From Anaerocolumna sp. (lineage in GTDB: Bacteria; Bacillota; Clostridia; Lachnospirales; Lachnospiraceae), in assembly GCA_029239975.1 (NCBI GenBank), contig JARBTX010000008.1:62001-126000 (forward strand): a stretch of 64,000 nucleotides of DNA, written 5' to 3'. The stretch's first letter is position 1, and each line of letters opens with the position of its first letter. The notes under the pieces were generated by a model. That model was not told the DNA's origin. It saw nothing but the letters and a program-made list of their open reading frames with translations, and searched no databases. This document shows, piece after piece, positions 19,723-28,802 of this stretch. The translations under genes and the position numbers were made by a program.

Positions 19723-20220
19723 TTATAATCCCCCTTTCACATTAATTTTTTTGAATTCACGTAATAGATTTCTTTCATTAAATAGAAAATAAAAAATAAT
19801 AAAGCAAGAACTTATTGGTACTGCAGAATAAATTACTCCCATAGGAATCTGTAATGTTGCGTCCAACTGTACCATCTGATCAGCCATTTGTTTAAATCCA
19901 CCATACACTAAAACACCCACAGTAAACAATACAATAATAACTTCACTAATAATCTCAATTATAATCCTTGCTTTTGCAGGCATTTTTTCTCGCACTACTG
20001 CAATATTCATATGTTCGCGTAATCCAAATACATAAGCAGAACCGTACATAATTAACCAAACAAACATATACTTAGAAATAATTTCTGTATAAGCATTAGG
20101 GTTATTAAAAAAATAACGTACGATAACTTGATAGGTTACTAATATAGTCATTAATGACAATAGAATAACGCAAATCCATTCGATCGTTTTATCTAAAATT
20201 CTTTTGATAGAGTCCATCAA
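19723..20220 (-). CDS. TRAP transporter small permease (DctQ)
   Basis: Four TM segments; located between DctP and DctM. Confidence 0.9.
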   Translation of the reverse strand: MMDSIKRILDKTIEWICVILLSLMTILVTYQVIVRYFFNNPNAYTEIISKYMFVWLIMYGSAYVFGLREHMNIAVVREKMPAKARIIIEIISEVIIVLFTVGVLVYGGFKQMADQMVQLDATLQIPMGVIYSAVPISSCFIIFYFLFNERNLLREFKKINVKGGL

Positions 20221-20241
20221 AATACCTCTCTTCTATTGATG

Positions 20242-20288
20242 ATTGCAAATGGATTCTCAGAGAATCTGCTTTGAATCCATTTGCAAAA
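20242..20288 (-). promoter_or_regulatory. Intercistronic stem-loop between dctP and dctQ
   Basis: ATTGCAAATGGATTC ... GAATCCATTTGCAAAAT, no U tract on the transcript strand. Confidence 0.6.
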
Positions 20289-20293
20289 TAATG

Positions 20294-21310
20294 TTATTCT
20301 GCTAAAGCTCTAATTTGGTCATATAATGCCTTAGCGTTTTCGCTCTTACCTACAACATCAGCTATAACAGGTTGAACTGCCTCTTGGAATGGAGTAATAT
20401 CAACTTCTGTAAATGTTGCTCCGCCTGCTTTTGCAGTTTCAATAGCTGTTTCTATTTGTTCATTCCAAAGTTCGAATTCACGATTTGTATATTCTTTACA
20501 AAGATCTTTTAAAATCTTCTGGTTTTCTTCACTCATACCGGAAAGTGTATCTGCATTGATTACTAATAAATCTGGAATCATAAGATGTCTTGTGTAAGAG
20601 AAAAATGGAGCTACTTCATAATGTTTTAAATCTGCATAAGTAATTTCATTATTTTCTCCACCATTAATGATACCTTGTTGAATTGCAGTATATACTTCAC
20701 CTTGTGCCATAGGAGTTGCAACACCACCCATAGCATTTAACATAGCGATTGAAGTAGGTGCTTCCATAACTCTGATTTTATATCCAGCTAAATCTTCTGG
20801 TTTTGTAATTGGCTTATCAGTATAAACACAACGAGAACCTGCGGTAAATGCTGCTAATACGTTAAATTTATTTGCAGTAGTACTTGTAAAAATATCGTCT
20901 AGAATACCACTTGTAAATACTTTTTTCTGATGTTCAATGCTATCGTATGCATATGGTAATCCAAGAACTGCAAAATCACTATTTACATTTTCAACAATTG
21001 AATTAGCTACCATTGCCATTTGTATCGTACCATTTTGAACTAATTCAAACGCATCTTTTTGTGAACCAAGAAGTTCATTCGGACTTATTTCAATCTCATA
21101 TGCTCCGTTTGTTGCTTCTTTTAGTTCTTTACTTAATTCAGCTAATGCTTTGTACTGTGGGTGATTCTCTGACTGATTAAATGCTAATTTTAAAGTTGTT
21201 GTTTTTCCAGCTCCACCTTGTCCATTATCTCCAGTTGAAGCTTTTCCACATCCTGCTAATGACAATACCATAGCTCCTGCTAAAATTGCTGCTAAAATTC
21301 TTTTCTTCAT
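20294..21310 (-). CDS. TRAP transporter substrate-binding lipoprotein (DctP)
   Basis: Lipobox (MVLSLAGCGK); DctP-type sequence (GYKIRVMEAPTSIAMLNAMGGVATPMAQGEVYTAIQQGIINGGENN). Confidence 0.92.
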   Translation of the reverse strand: MKKRILAAILAGAMVLSLAGCGKASTGDNGQGGAGKTTTLKLAFNQSENHPQYKALAELSKELKEATNGAYEIEISPNELLGSQKDAFELVQNGTIQMAMVANSIVENVNSDFAVLGLPYAYDSIEHQKKVFTSGILDDIFTSTTANKFNVLAAFTAGSRCVYTDKPITKPEDLAGYKIRVMEAPTSIAMLNAMGGVATPMAQGEVYTAIQQGIINGGENNEITYADLKHYEVAPFFSYTRHLMIPDLLVINADTLSGMSEENQKILKDLCKEYTNREFELWNEQIETAIETAKAGGATFTEVDITPFQEAVQPVIADVVGKSENAKALYDQIRALAE

Positions 21311-21370
21311 AATTTTATCCTCTTCTCACATATATTATCTAACTTATCCCTTTTGAATAAGCAAAGATCG

Positions 21371-22213
21371 TTATTTAAGTTCTGTTTTTATTATATTGTC
21401 CATATCATCAAAGGCTTGGTTTTCTCCACCCATTGCCCATATAAATGTATAATTAGAAGTTCCTGCTCCACAATGAATACTCCAACTAGGACTAATGACA
21501 GCTTCTTCATTTTTCATAACGAGATGACGAGTTTCTTGTGGTTCACCCATCATATGAAATACAACATTATCTTCTGGCACTTCAAAATACATATATATTT
21601 CCATACGACGTTCATGTGTATGACATGGCATGCTATTCCAAACACTACCAGCCTCTAATACTGTCATACCCATGGATAATTGACAGGTCTCTAATACATC
21701 TGGATGTATAAATTGATTGATAGTTCGCTTATTTGATGTATTTGCTTCTCCAACTGCTCGTTTTGCTGCGTTTTCAATTGGAATTAATGCAGTTTTACAT
21801 ACCTTGTGTGCTGGCGCACTAACCATATAAAATTTTGCAGGGTCTTTTGCATCATCACTGGAAAATAATACTTCTTTCGTTTCTTTCGCAATATATAGGC
21901 AGTCTTTATATCCCATTTCATATATTACTCCATCGGCCTTAACACTACCTTTACCACCAATGTTAAAAATACCAATTTCACGACGTTCCAAAAAGTAATG
22001 AGTTCCAAAGTTTTTCCAACAATCGATTCCTTTATCAATTGAAACTGTTTCAGTTGTTGGCATACATCCAAGAGTAACCATACGATCAACGTGGGAATAT
22101 ACTGCCTTAACTTCATTCGCCTCATATAAGTTTTGTATCAAAAACTCTGAACGAAGCTCATTTGTTGTGTATCTTTTTACATCTTTTTGATTTGCTGAAT
22201 ATCGAATATCCAT
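21371..22213 (-). CDS. kduI: 5-dehydro-4-deoxy-D-glucuronate isomerase
   Basis: MDIRYSANQKDVKRYTTNELRSEFLIQNLY; EAGSVWNSMPCHTHERRMEIYMYF; start at 22213 on a GGAGGAACAA RBS. Confidence 0.93.
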   Translation of the reverse strand: MDIRYSANQKDVKRYTTNELRSEFLIQNLYEANEVKAVYSHVDRMVTLGCMPTTETVSIDKGIDCWKNFGTHYFLERREIGIFNIGGKGSVKADGVIYEMGYKDCLYIAKETKEVLFSSDDAKDPAKFYMVSAPAHKVCKTALIPIENAAKRAVGEANTSNKRTINQFIHPDVLETCQLSMGMTVLEAGSVWNSMPCHTHERRMEIYMYFEVPEDNVVFHMMGEPQETRHLVMKNEEAVISPSWSIHCGAGTSNYTFIWAMGGENQAFDDMDNIIKTELK

Positions 22214-22242
22214 TTGTTCCTCCTTTATATGATATAACATTT

Positions 22243-22310
22243 TTTGTATACACATTATTTTGTTGTATATATGTATTTTACTTGTATACAAATTAATTAT
22301 TTGTATACAT
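22243..22310. promoter_or_regulatory. Array of four TTGTATAC-type palindromes, 19-bp period (putative GntR operator)
   Basis: Palindrome cores at 22246-22251, 22265-22270, 22284-22289 and 22303-22308. Confidence 0.6.
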
Positions 22311-22404
22311 ATTAACACATCATATCAACTTGTGCAACATGTTAATTTAACCAAATATATGAGCGAAAACTTTAGTTAATATTACTGTTACTTATTTTAA
22401 ACAT

Positions 22405-22452
22405 AACAAAAATGCCAACAATCCGTATAATTTAATACGTTTGTTGACATTT
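22405..22452 (-). terminator. Stem-loop terminator downstream of the iclR gene
   Basis: TGTCAACAAACGTAT / ATACGGATTGTTGGCA followed by TTTTTG on the minus strand. Confidence 0.6.
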
Positions 22453-22470
22453 ATTATTAACTATTCTATA

Positions 22471-22580
22471 AAGTTATATTATCAATTTATAATGTTATAT
22501 TATCAATTCATAATGTTATATTTTCATTTCATAAGTTATATTATTAATTCATAATGTTCTATTATCAATTTATAAAGTTC
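22471..22580. repeat. AT-rich tandem repeat, about 21-bp unit, about 5 copies
   Basis: aagttatattatcaatttat / aatgttatattatcaattcat / aatgttatattttcatttcat / aagttatattattaattcat / aatgttctattatcaatttat. Confidence 0.75.
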
Positions 22581-22678
22581 GAAACTGTAATGATTAAATA
22601 TTCCATTATTGCGTTTCGTATCTGCGATTATGCTATAACTAATTCTATATTGGCATACATAGGTTTAGCTGAAATTTT

Positions 22679-23464
22679 TTATTGTTCCAGTATTCTTTGT
22701 ATTGTATCTTTCGTTTTCAATATATCCACAGATAATTGCTTCACTCTATCATCTGTCATAAGTACTGCCGGCGCAGAGATACTGAATGCATTATTCGGGA
22801 GACCATGTAGATCACGAACACAAACCGCAATACATCGCACACCAAGCTCATTTTCTTCATTATCAAGCGCATAAGCATTTCTACGAATTTCGTTTATTTC
22901 AATCATAATTTTTTCAAATGTGGTTATTGTATGTTCTGTTTTCTTTTCAATAATACTGTTTTTCCAGATATATTTAATGTCCTCATCTTTCATTTCAGCT
23001 AAAATCGCTTTCCCAACTGCTGAACAATACATAGGCCTTGCAACTCCTACTTGCGAAGCCATACGAATTGCACTTTCACGCGGATCCACAGGTTCCACTT
23101 TATCTAAATAGAATACTTCTGTTCCTTCTCTTCGAACAAAATGAACGGTTTCTCTACATTTATTTGCTAACTCTGCAATTAATGGATGTACCATTGAAAC
23201 GATATCTGTTTTTGCTTTCACTTTCTCTGATAATTTTACAATTTTAAATGTGAGACAATATTTACCCGTATCATCCTGCTTCACATAATCCATACAGATC
23301 AACGATAAGAGTAGCCTATGAACAGTACTCTTATGCAATTCTAGCCGATTACTTAAATCTATAATTCCAATTGGTCCTGTTTCTGCCAATACTTCTAAAA
23401 CTCTAAAAATTCGTTCTGCGGATTGCACTGGATTTTTAGTACCTTTTATACTACCCTCTTCCAT
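22679..23464 (-). CDS. IclR family transcriptional regulator (KdgR-like)
   Basis: SAERIFRVLEVLAETGPIGIIDLSNRLELHKSTVHRLLLSL wHTH; divergent from kdgA; start at 23464 on GGAGG. Confidence 0.88.
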   Translation of the reverse strand: MEEGSIKGTKNPVQSAERIFRVLEVLAETGPIGIIDLSNRLELHKSTVHRLLLSLICMDYVKQDDTGKYCLTFKIVKLSEKVKAKTDIVSMVHPLIAELANKCRETVHFVRREGTEVFYLDKVEPVDPRESAIRMASQVGVARPMYCSAVGKAILAEMKDEDIKYIWKNSIIEKKTEHTITTFEKIMIEINEIRRNAYALDNEENELGVRCIAVCVRDLHGLPNNAFSISAPAVLMTDDRVKQLSVDILKTKDTIQRILEQ

Positions 23465-23640
23465 AAATACCTCCAAAGTTTAATCTATATAAAAATTTAG
23501 CCAAATGATTGAAGTAAAGTAACATGATTAGTTTATCAGTACAATCATAAAATTTCAAGATACGCGATATAATAAATCCCAACAAGTAAACTGATTCATA
23601 AACAGTACAAGGATAACATATCTTTTTAATCTTAAATTTC

Positions 23641-23669
23641 TTGACAATTATATTTTCGAAATGTATACT
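23641..23669 (+). promoter_or_regulatory. Sigma-A promoter of kdgA
   Basis: TTGACA-17 bp-TATACT. Confidence 0.7.
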
Positions 23670-23684
23670 AAAAATACCTTATTG

Positions 23685-23699
23685 TGAAACTTTGTTTCA
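23685..23699. promoter_or_regulatory. KdgR-like operator box
   Basis: TGAAACTTTGTTTCA palindrome, with ATTGTGAAAC repeated directly downstream. Confidence 0.6.
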
Positions 23700-23724
23700 T
23701 ATTGTGAAACCATAGGAGGTTATA

Positions 23725-24687
23725 ATGAATATTATTTTAGACAAACTTTCAAAAATGGGAATCGTCCCAGTAATTGCATTAAACAAACCAGAAGATGCTG
23801 CCCCTTTAGCAAAAGCCCTATGTGATGGTGGACTTCCTTGTGCTGAAGTTACTTTTCGAACAGATGCTGCTGAAGAAGCAATACGAATTATGACCAGAGA
23901 GTACCCTGACATGTTAGTAGGTGCTGGTACAGTTCTTACAACCGAACAAGTGGATGCTGCTGTAGGTGCTGGTGCTAAGTTCATTGTAAGTCCCGGACTT
24001 AACCCGAGAATAGTAAAATATTGTGTTGAAAAAGGTATTCTAATCTTACCAGGATGTACAAATCCTAGTGATATTGAGCAGGCTATAGAATGTGGACTTG
24101 ATGCTGTAAAATTCTTTCCTGCTGAAGCCAGTGGTGGCCTTAATATGATTAAAGCCATGGCTGCACCATATAATAAAATAAAATTTATGCCTACTGGCGG
24201 AATCAATGAAAAGAATTTAAATTCTTATTTGGATTATAATCGTATTATTGCTTGTGGTGGAAGCTGGATGGTTAATTCCGACTTAATATCAAATGGTGAA
24301 TTCGATCGTATTACTGAACTTACAAAAGAAGCAGTATCAAAAATGTTAGAATTTAAAATAGAACATGTCGGTTTTAATATGAATTCGGAAGCGGAAGCAG
24401 ATGAATTAGCAGATGTATTTGATACTATGCTAGGATTTAAAAAGAAAGTTGGCACTGGTTCAATTTTTGCAGGAACTGGCCTAGAATTATTAAAATCTCC
24501 TTTTTTAGGAACAAATGGCCATATTGCTATAAGAACGAATTATATAGATCGTGCTGTATTCCACTTAAATTTACGTGGTTTTGAATTTAACATGGATACC
24601 GCTAGATATGATGATAAAGGTAACCTAAAGACAATATATCTAAAAGATGAGTTTGGTGGATTTGCACTACACTTATTCCAAAAATAA
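23725..24687 (+). CDS. kdgA: KDPG/KHG aldolase with C-terminal VOC (glyoxalase)-like domain
   Basis: N-terminal Eda (GIVPVIALNKPEDAAPLAKAL, CAEVTFRT, VGAGTVLT, PGCTNPSDIEQAIECGLDAVKFFPAE); about 105 extra residues (FKIEHVGFNMNSEAEADELADVFDTMLGF...). Confidence 0.88.
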   Translation: MNIILDKLSKMGIVPVIALNKPEDAAPLAKALCDGGLPCAEVTFRTDAAEEAIRIMTREYPDMLVGAGTVLTTEQVDAAVGAGAKFIVSPGLNPRIVKYCVEKGILILPGCTNPSDIEQAIECGLDAVKFFPAEASGGLNMIKAMAAPYNKIKFMPTGGINEKNLNSYLDYNRIIACGGSWMVNSDLISNGEFDRITELTKEAVSKMLEFKIEHVGFNMNSEAEADELADVFDTMLGFKKKVGTGSIFAGTGLELLKSPFLGTNGHIAIRTNYIDRAVFHLNLRGFEFNMDTARYDDKGNLKTIYLKDEFGGFALHLFQK

Positions 24688-24703
24688 TTTAGGAGGTATT
24701 TCA

Positions 24704-25729
24704 ATGTCAAAAAAAGTAATCACATTTGGTGAAATTATGTTGCGTCTTGCACCTGAAGGCTATTACAGATTTGTACAGGCAGAACAATATGGAGCAACCT
24801 ATGGTGGCGGCGAAGCGAATGTTGCTGTAAGTCTTGCTAATTTCGGAATCAATGCAGGATTTGTTACCAAATTACCAAAACATGAGATTGGTCAAGCAGG
24901 TATTAATGCTCTACGTCGTTTTGGTGTTGATACTACTCATATAACCCGCGGTGGTGAACGTGTTGGTATCTACTTTCTAGAAAAAGGTGCTAGTCAAAGA
25001 CCTTCTAAAGTTATTTATGACAGAGCAGGCTCTTCTATTGCAACAGCTACTACTTCCGATTTTAATTGGGATCAAATTTTTGATGGTGCCCAATGGTTCC
25101 ATTTTACAGGCATTACACCAGCTCTTGGTGATAATGTAACTGCAATTTGTTTGGAAGCTTGTAAAGCTGCAAAAGAAAAGAACATTACAATCAGTTGTGA
25201 TTTAAATTACAGAAACAAGTTATGGTCAAAAGAAAAAGCTGGTAAGGTTATGGCAGAACTCTGTCAATATGTTGATGTTTGCATAGCAAACGAAGAAGAT
25301 GCTAGTGATGTATTTGGGATCAAAGCAACTGATACGGATGTAACCACTGGTAAAGTGAATCATGAAGGATATAAAGATGTTGCAAAACAATTGGTTGAGC
25401 GATTTGGATTTAAAAAGGTGGCTATAACATTAAGAGAATCTCTTTCCGCTAATGATAACAATTGGGCTAGTATGTTATACGACGGTTCTGATTTCTTCTT
25501 CAGTAAAAAATATTTGATGCATATTGTTGACCGTGTTGGCGGTGGCGATTCCTTTGGAGCTGGTTTGATTTATGCTTGTTTAAATAATTATGACTCACAA
25601 AAAACAATCGAATTCGCGACTGCTGCTAGTTGTTTAAAACATAGTATTGAAGGAGATTTTAATCAGGTATCCGTTGATGAAGTTACAAAACTTGCTGGTG
25701 GAGATGCTTCCGGCCGTGTACAAAGATAA
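24704..25729 (+). CDS. kdgK: 2-keto-3-deoxygluconate kinase (PfkB family)
   Basis: ITFGEIMLRLAPEGYYRFVQA; DRVGGGDSFGAGLIYA PfkB signature; start at 24704 on AGGAGG. Confidence 0.85.
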   Translation: MSKKVITFGEIMLRLAPEGYYRFVQAEQYGATYGGGEANVAVSLANFGINAGFVTKLPKHEIGQAGINALRRFGVDTTHITRGGERVGIYFLEKGASQRPSKVIYDRAGSSIATATTSDFNWDQIFDGAQWFHFTGITPALGDNVTAICLEACKAAKEKNITISCDLNYRNKLWSKEKAGKVMAELCQYVDVCIANEEDASDVFGIKATDTDVTTGKVNHEGYKDVAKQLVERFGFKKVAITLRESLSANDNNWASMLYDGSDFFFSKKYLMHIVDRVGGGDSFGAGLIYACLNNYDSQKTIEFATAASCLKHSIEGDFNQVSVDEVTKLAGGDASGRVQR

Positions 25730-25755
25730 TCTGATAACTATTTGAATATACCCTT

Positions 25756-25806
25756 AAAGTACGCGTTACAAATGATTATTATCATTCATGTAACGCGTAC
25801 TTTTTA
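25756..25806 (+). terminator. Strong stem-loop terminator
   Basis: AAAGTACGCGTTACA...TGTAACGCGTACTTTTT with nested AATGAT/ATCATT. Confidence 0.85.
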
Positions 25807-26076
25807 ATCTTCTATTAAAAAGCTAGTTTCCTAACTTACCAGTCTACGCACGGATCTTCATTACATCGAGATGAGTTATTTTTACAATTGTAGATTTACA
25901 TTTTGCTGTTCTTATATCTAAATGATTATTGGCAACCAAAGCTCGACAACTTGCCTATCAAGGGCAGGGTATATCTCTAATTTAGGAGCCTTGGCATGTA
26001 CAACAATACACACTTTCAACATGCCGTTTCTGCGGTATTATTTGGATGATTGTAAAATACCATACTACGAAAAAGT

Positions 26077-26817
26077 TTACCGTGGGGTATGTGAGCTTAC
26101 ATAATCCGAATAGCTGCTGCCTGTATATTTTTTGAAGCAACGTCCAAAATAGTTCGGGTCAGGGATGCCGACATCATTGGCAGTACAGAACATTTTCTTA
26201 CTTGTTCCTGCAAGCACGATTGCCCGTTCCATCCGGCACTTGTTCAGAAACTCGACAAAGGTCTTTCCTGTTTCCTGCTTAAATTTCCGACTAAGATAGC
26301 TAGGATTAAATCCAAAATGCTGAGCCACAGAGGTTAAGTTAATATTAGAATCGGTAAAATTATCGCGTAAATACTGCATTATCTTCTCGATATCAGACGG
26401 AGTAATTTCATGTCCAATCTCCTGTGTACGAGTATTGTTTTTATCAAGTTTTTCTTTTATCTTGATTAACACCTCGTTCACCTCTTGCCGTACAATCGGT
26501 TTAAGCATATACTCTACCACCGGTAGACGAACACACTGACGTGCATACTCAAAATCATCAAATCCTGTCAAAACAACAATCATCAAGTCTGTATATCGCT
26601 TCGTTGCAACTTCTATAAATTCTATCCCATTCATAAAAGGCATGGAAATGTCAACAAACACAACGTCTGGCCGCAACTCATCAATGATGTTAATCGCTTC
26701 TATACCGCTCGCTGCCTCACCCACCAATTCCATATCAAGAGATTGCCAATCTATGGAAACCTGTAGTAGCCTACGAGCAGACATCTCGTCGTCTATGATC
26801 ATAACTCGGTACATCAT
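26077..26817 (-). CDS. Response regulator with AraC-type output (YesN-like)
   Basis: REC domain (MIIDDEMSARRLL, DVVFVDISMPFMNGIEF) plus AraC HTH. Confidence 0.92.
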   Translation of the reverse strand: MMYRVMIIDDEMSARRLLQVSIDWQSLDMELVGEAASGIEAINIIDELRPDVVFVDISMPFMNGIEFIEVATKRYTDLMIVVLTGFDDFEYARQCVRLPVVEYMLKPIVRQEVNEVLIKIKEKLDKNNTRTQEIGHEITPSDIEKIMQYLRDNFTDSNINLTSVAQHFGFNPSYLSRKFKQETGKTFVEFLNKCRMERAIVLAGTSKKMFCTANDVGIPDPNYFGRCFKKYTGSSYSDYVSSHTPR

Positions 26818-28568
26818 TCTTCCCCCTCTCCTTTTGTTTTCCTCATCTTGGGAATGTAGATCTCAATTTCCGTATACTCGCCAGGCTCACTATATATCTG
26901 TACTACATTGTCACAGTCATAGTAATAACGTATTCGATTGATGGTTCCGCGTAGGCCAAAGCCAGACAGCACCTTAATATCATCTTTCTCGCTTGCTTCT
27001 AGTACGTTCTTTATCTGCTCAGGGCTCATGCCAACACCGGAATCGTACACATTTATACGCATGCCATTCTCTTCCATACAGGTAGTGATGCGAATAACGC
27101 ACTTTTCTCCCTTGAGACGCACTCCATGGTAAATACAGTTTTCCACAAGCGGTTGAAGTATCAGCTTAGGTATCATGTAGTCGAGTGTACTATCGTCAAG
27201 GATATATTCATCCTCAAATATATCTCCATACCGAAGCTTTTGCAAAGAGAGATAATCCTGAGTAATGCGCAGCTCACGCTTTAGTGGTATCTCGCGATCA
27301 CCTTTACTAAGGAAATTGCGGTAAAAACTGCCTAGTGTCTCCAGTGCATCATGCGCTTTGCTTGCATTCTCCTGCACTGCCATATAGCTAATGGTTTCTA
27401 ATGTATTATAAAGGAAATGTGGCTTTATCTGCTCTTGGAGCACACGTATCTCTGCCTTCTGCACATTCTTTTCATTCGCCAGCAGGCGATAGAACAGCTC
27501 GTTAAGATATTCTATCATGCTATTGTAGCTTTCAGCTAACCTACCAATTTCGTTGTTCGGCATTTTGGTATCAATCTTCTTAAGCCACCCTGATGATCTC
27601 GTACGCTCCATTGCTTCGCTTAGATTCCTAATAGGCCTTGCAATATTCACTGTAATAAACCAAGCACAAACAAACGCCGACAGGATAAATGCTATGAGAG
27701 TGATCATCAACGCAAATAAGGTATCTCTAGGTAGTGGCTCTGCTCCCCTACCACTGACACACAAAACCACGAGCGGTTTTATCGCCAGTTTGCCGGTCAA
27801 AGTCTTTCTCTCGCCATCTAAACGAATACTCTTATAAACTATACTATTACTATCGTAGTCACTGTCATACAATGCACCGATTTCTTCATTCCCACATAGA
27901 AGTGTAGCATTACAATCAAGTATACACATTCCGCTGGAATTCTGTAACGCAAGCGCATCATCAAACACATCCCCTGATATATTCATCATTAGCATACCCA
28001 AAAGCTTTTGTGAATTAATATCATATATTGCACGTGACATAGTAAGCAATGGTTTACTTCTTTTTTTTCTAATTGTGCCGTTGCCATTAATTGAAATAAC
28101 TATGGCACCACGTGCATCCAATATATTAGAACGCTCTGCGTCATTTATATCAACAGAATATTCACCTATTCCTGTACTTACATGCTCCCCATCGTTACGG
28201 ATGATATATACAGAATCAATATAGCTATATAAACTTTGTATTTCATTTATACCCTCTCGTGCATCATATCTCTTTTCTCTATCTGTTTTGTCAGTTTTTA
28301 AATAGCTCACGACTCTGTCATTGAGCATAATCAGACGTGTCAAATAATTGTAGTTCACCAAACTTGCTCTGATGGTGGACACCACATTGTTGACCGCCGT
28401 CTCCGATGTTCTTGCTTTGAAATCATCTTCCGTTTTCTTAATTATGATAGAGGTTGTTATCAAAAACATAATACTAAAAAATAGCAACAGAATAATAAGC
28501 ATTAACAGGGCCTTGTGCTGTAGCGACATTTTAATATCGCGTTTTAATTCATTGCCTCCATACCTCAT
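26814..28568 (-). CDS. Sensor histidine kinase (YesM-like, His_kinase/HATPase)
   Basis: HAMP region, LQEQIKPHFLYNTLETISYMA H-box, HATPase N/G boxes; 4-bp overlap with the response regulator. Exact start uncertain. Confidence 0.9.
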   Translation of the reverse strand: MRYGGNELKRDIKMSLQHKALLMLIILLLFFSIMFLITTSIIIKKTEDDFKARTSETAVNNVVSTIRASLVNYNYLTRLIMLNDRVVSYLKTDKTDREKRYDAREGINEIQSLYSYIDSVYIIRNDGEHVSTGIGEYSVDINDAERSNILDARGAIVISINGNGTIRKKRSKPLLTMSRAIYDINSQKLLGMLMMNISGDVFDDALALQNSSGMCILDCNATLLCGNEEIGALYDSDYDSNSIVYKSIRLDGERKTLTGKLAIKPLVVLCVSGRGAEPLPRDTLFALMITLIAFILSAFVCAWFITVNIARPIRNLSEAMERTRSSGWLKKIDTKMPNNEIGRLAESYNSMIEYLNELFYRLLANEKNVQKAEIRVLQEQIKPHFLYNTLETISYMAVQENASKAHDALETLGSFYRNFLSKGDREIPLKRELRITQDYLSLQKLRYGDIFEDEYILDDSTLDYMIPKLILQPLVENCIYHGVRLKGEKCVIRITTCMEENGMRINVYDSGVGMSPEQIKNVLEASEKDDIKVLSGFGLRGTINRIRYYYDCDNVVQIYSEPGEYTEIEIYIPKMRKTKGEGEE

Positions 28569-28802
28569 TTCTACACCTCAACCACGTATATTTATGTAAA
28601 TGCTACTTTTACCCATACTTTACATTTGATATCGTATCACACCTGCTCTTTATTTTCAACACGATACATCCAGGTTATCCAAAGCTGATATTTTCAAAAT
28701 CATAAAGTAAATAGTAAATATTACAACGGGTCTCCGACTCTGTTGTGTATAAAGCTACTCAAGCATAGTCCGAAACCCATCTAAAAAAATATTAACTTAC
28801 CA

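Noticed and set aside
22471-22580. Considered as a CRISPR array
   Set aside because: Contiguous 21-bp tandem units without spacers and no cas genes.
25922-26104. 60-aa ORF after the kdgK terminator and an opposing short frame (MLKVCIVVHAKAPKLEIYPALDRQVVELWLPII)
   Set aside because: Neither has a convincing RBS or recognisable family; may be a relic but not supportable.
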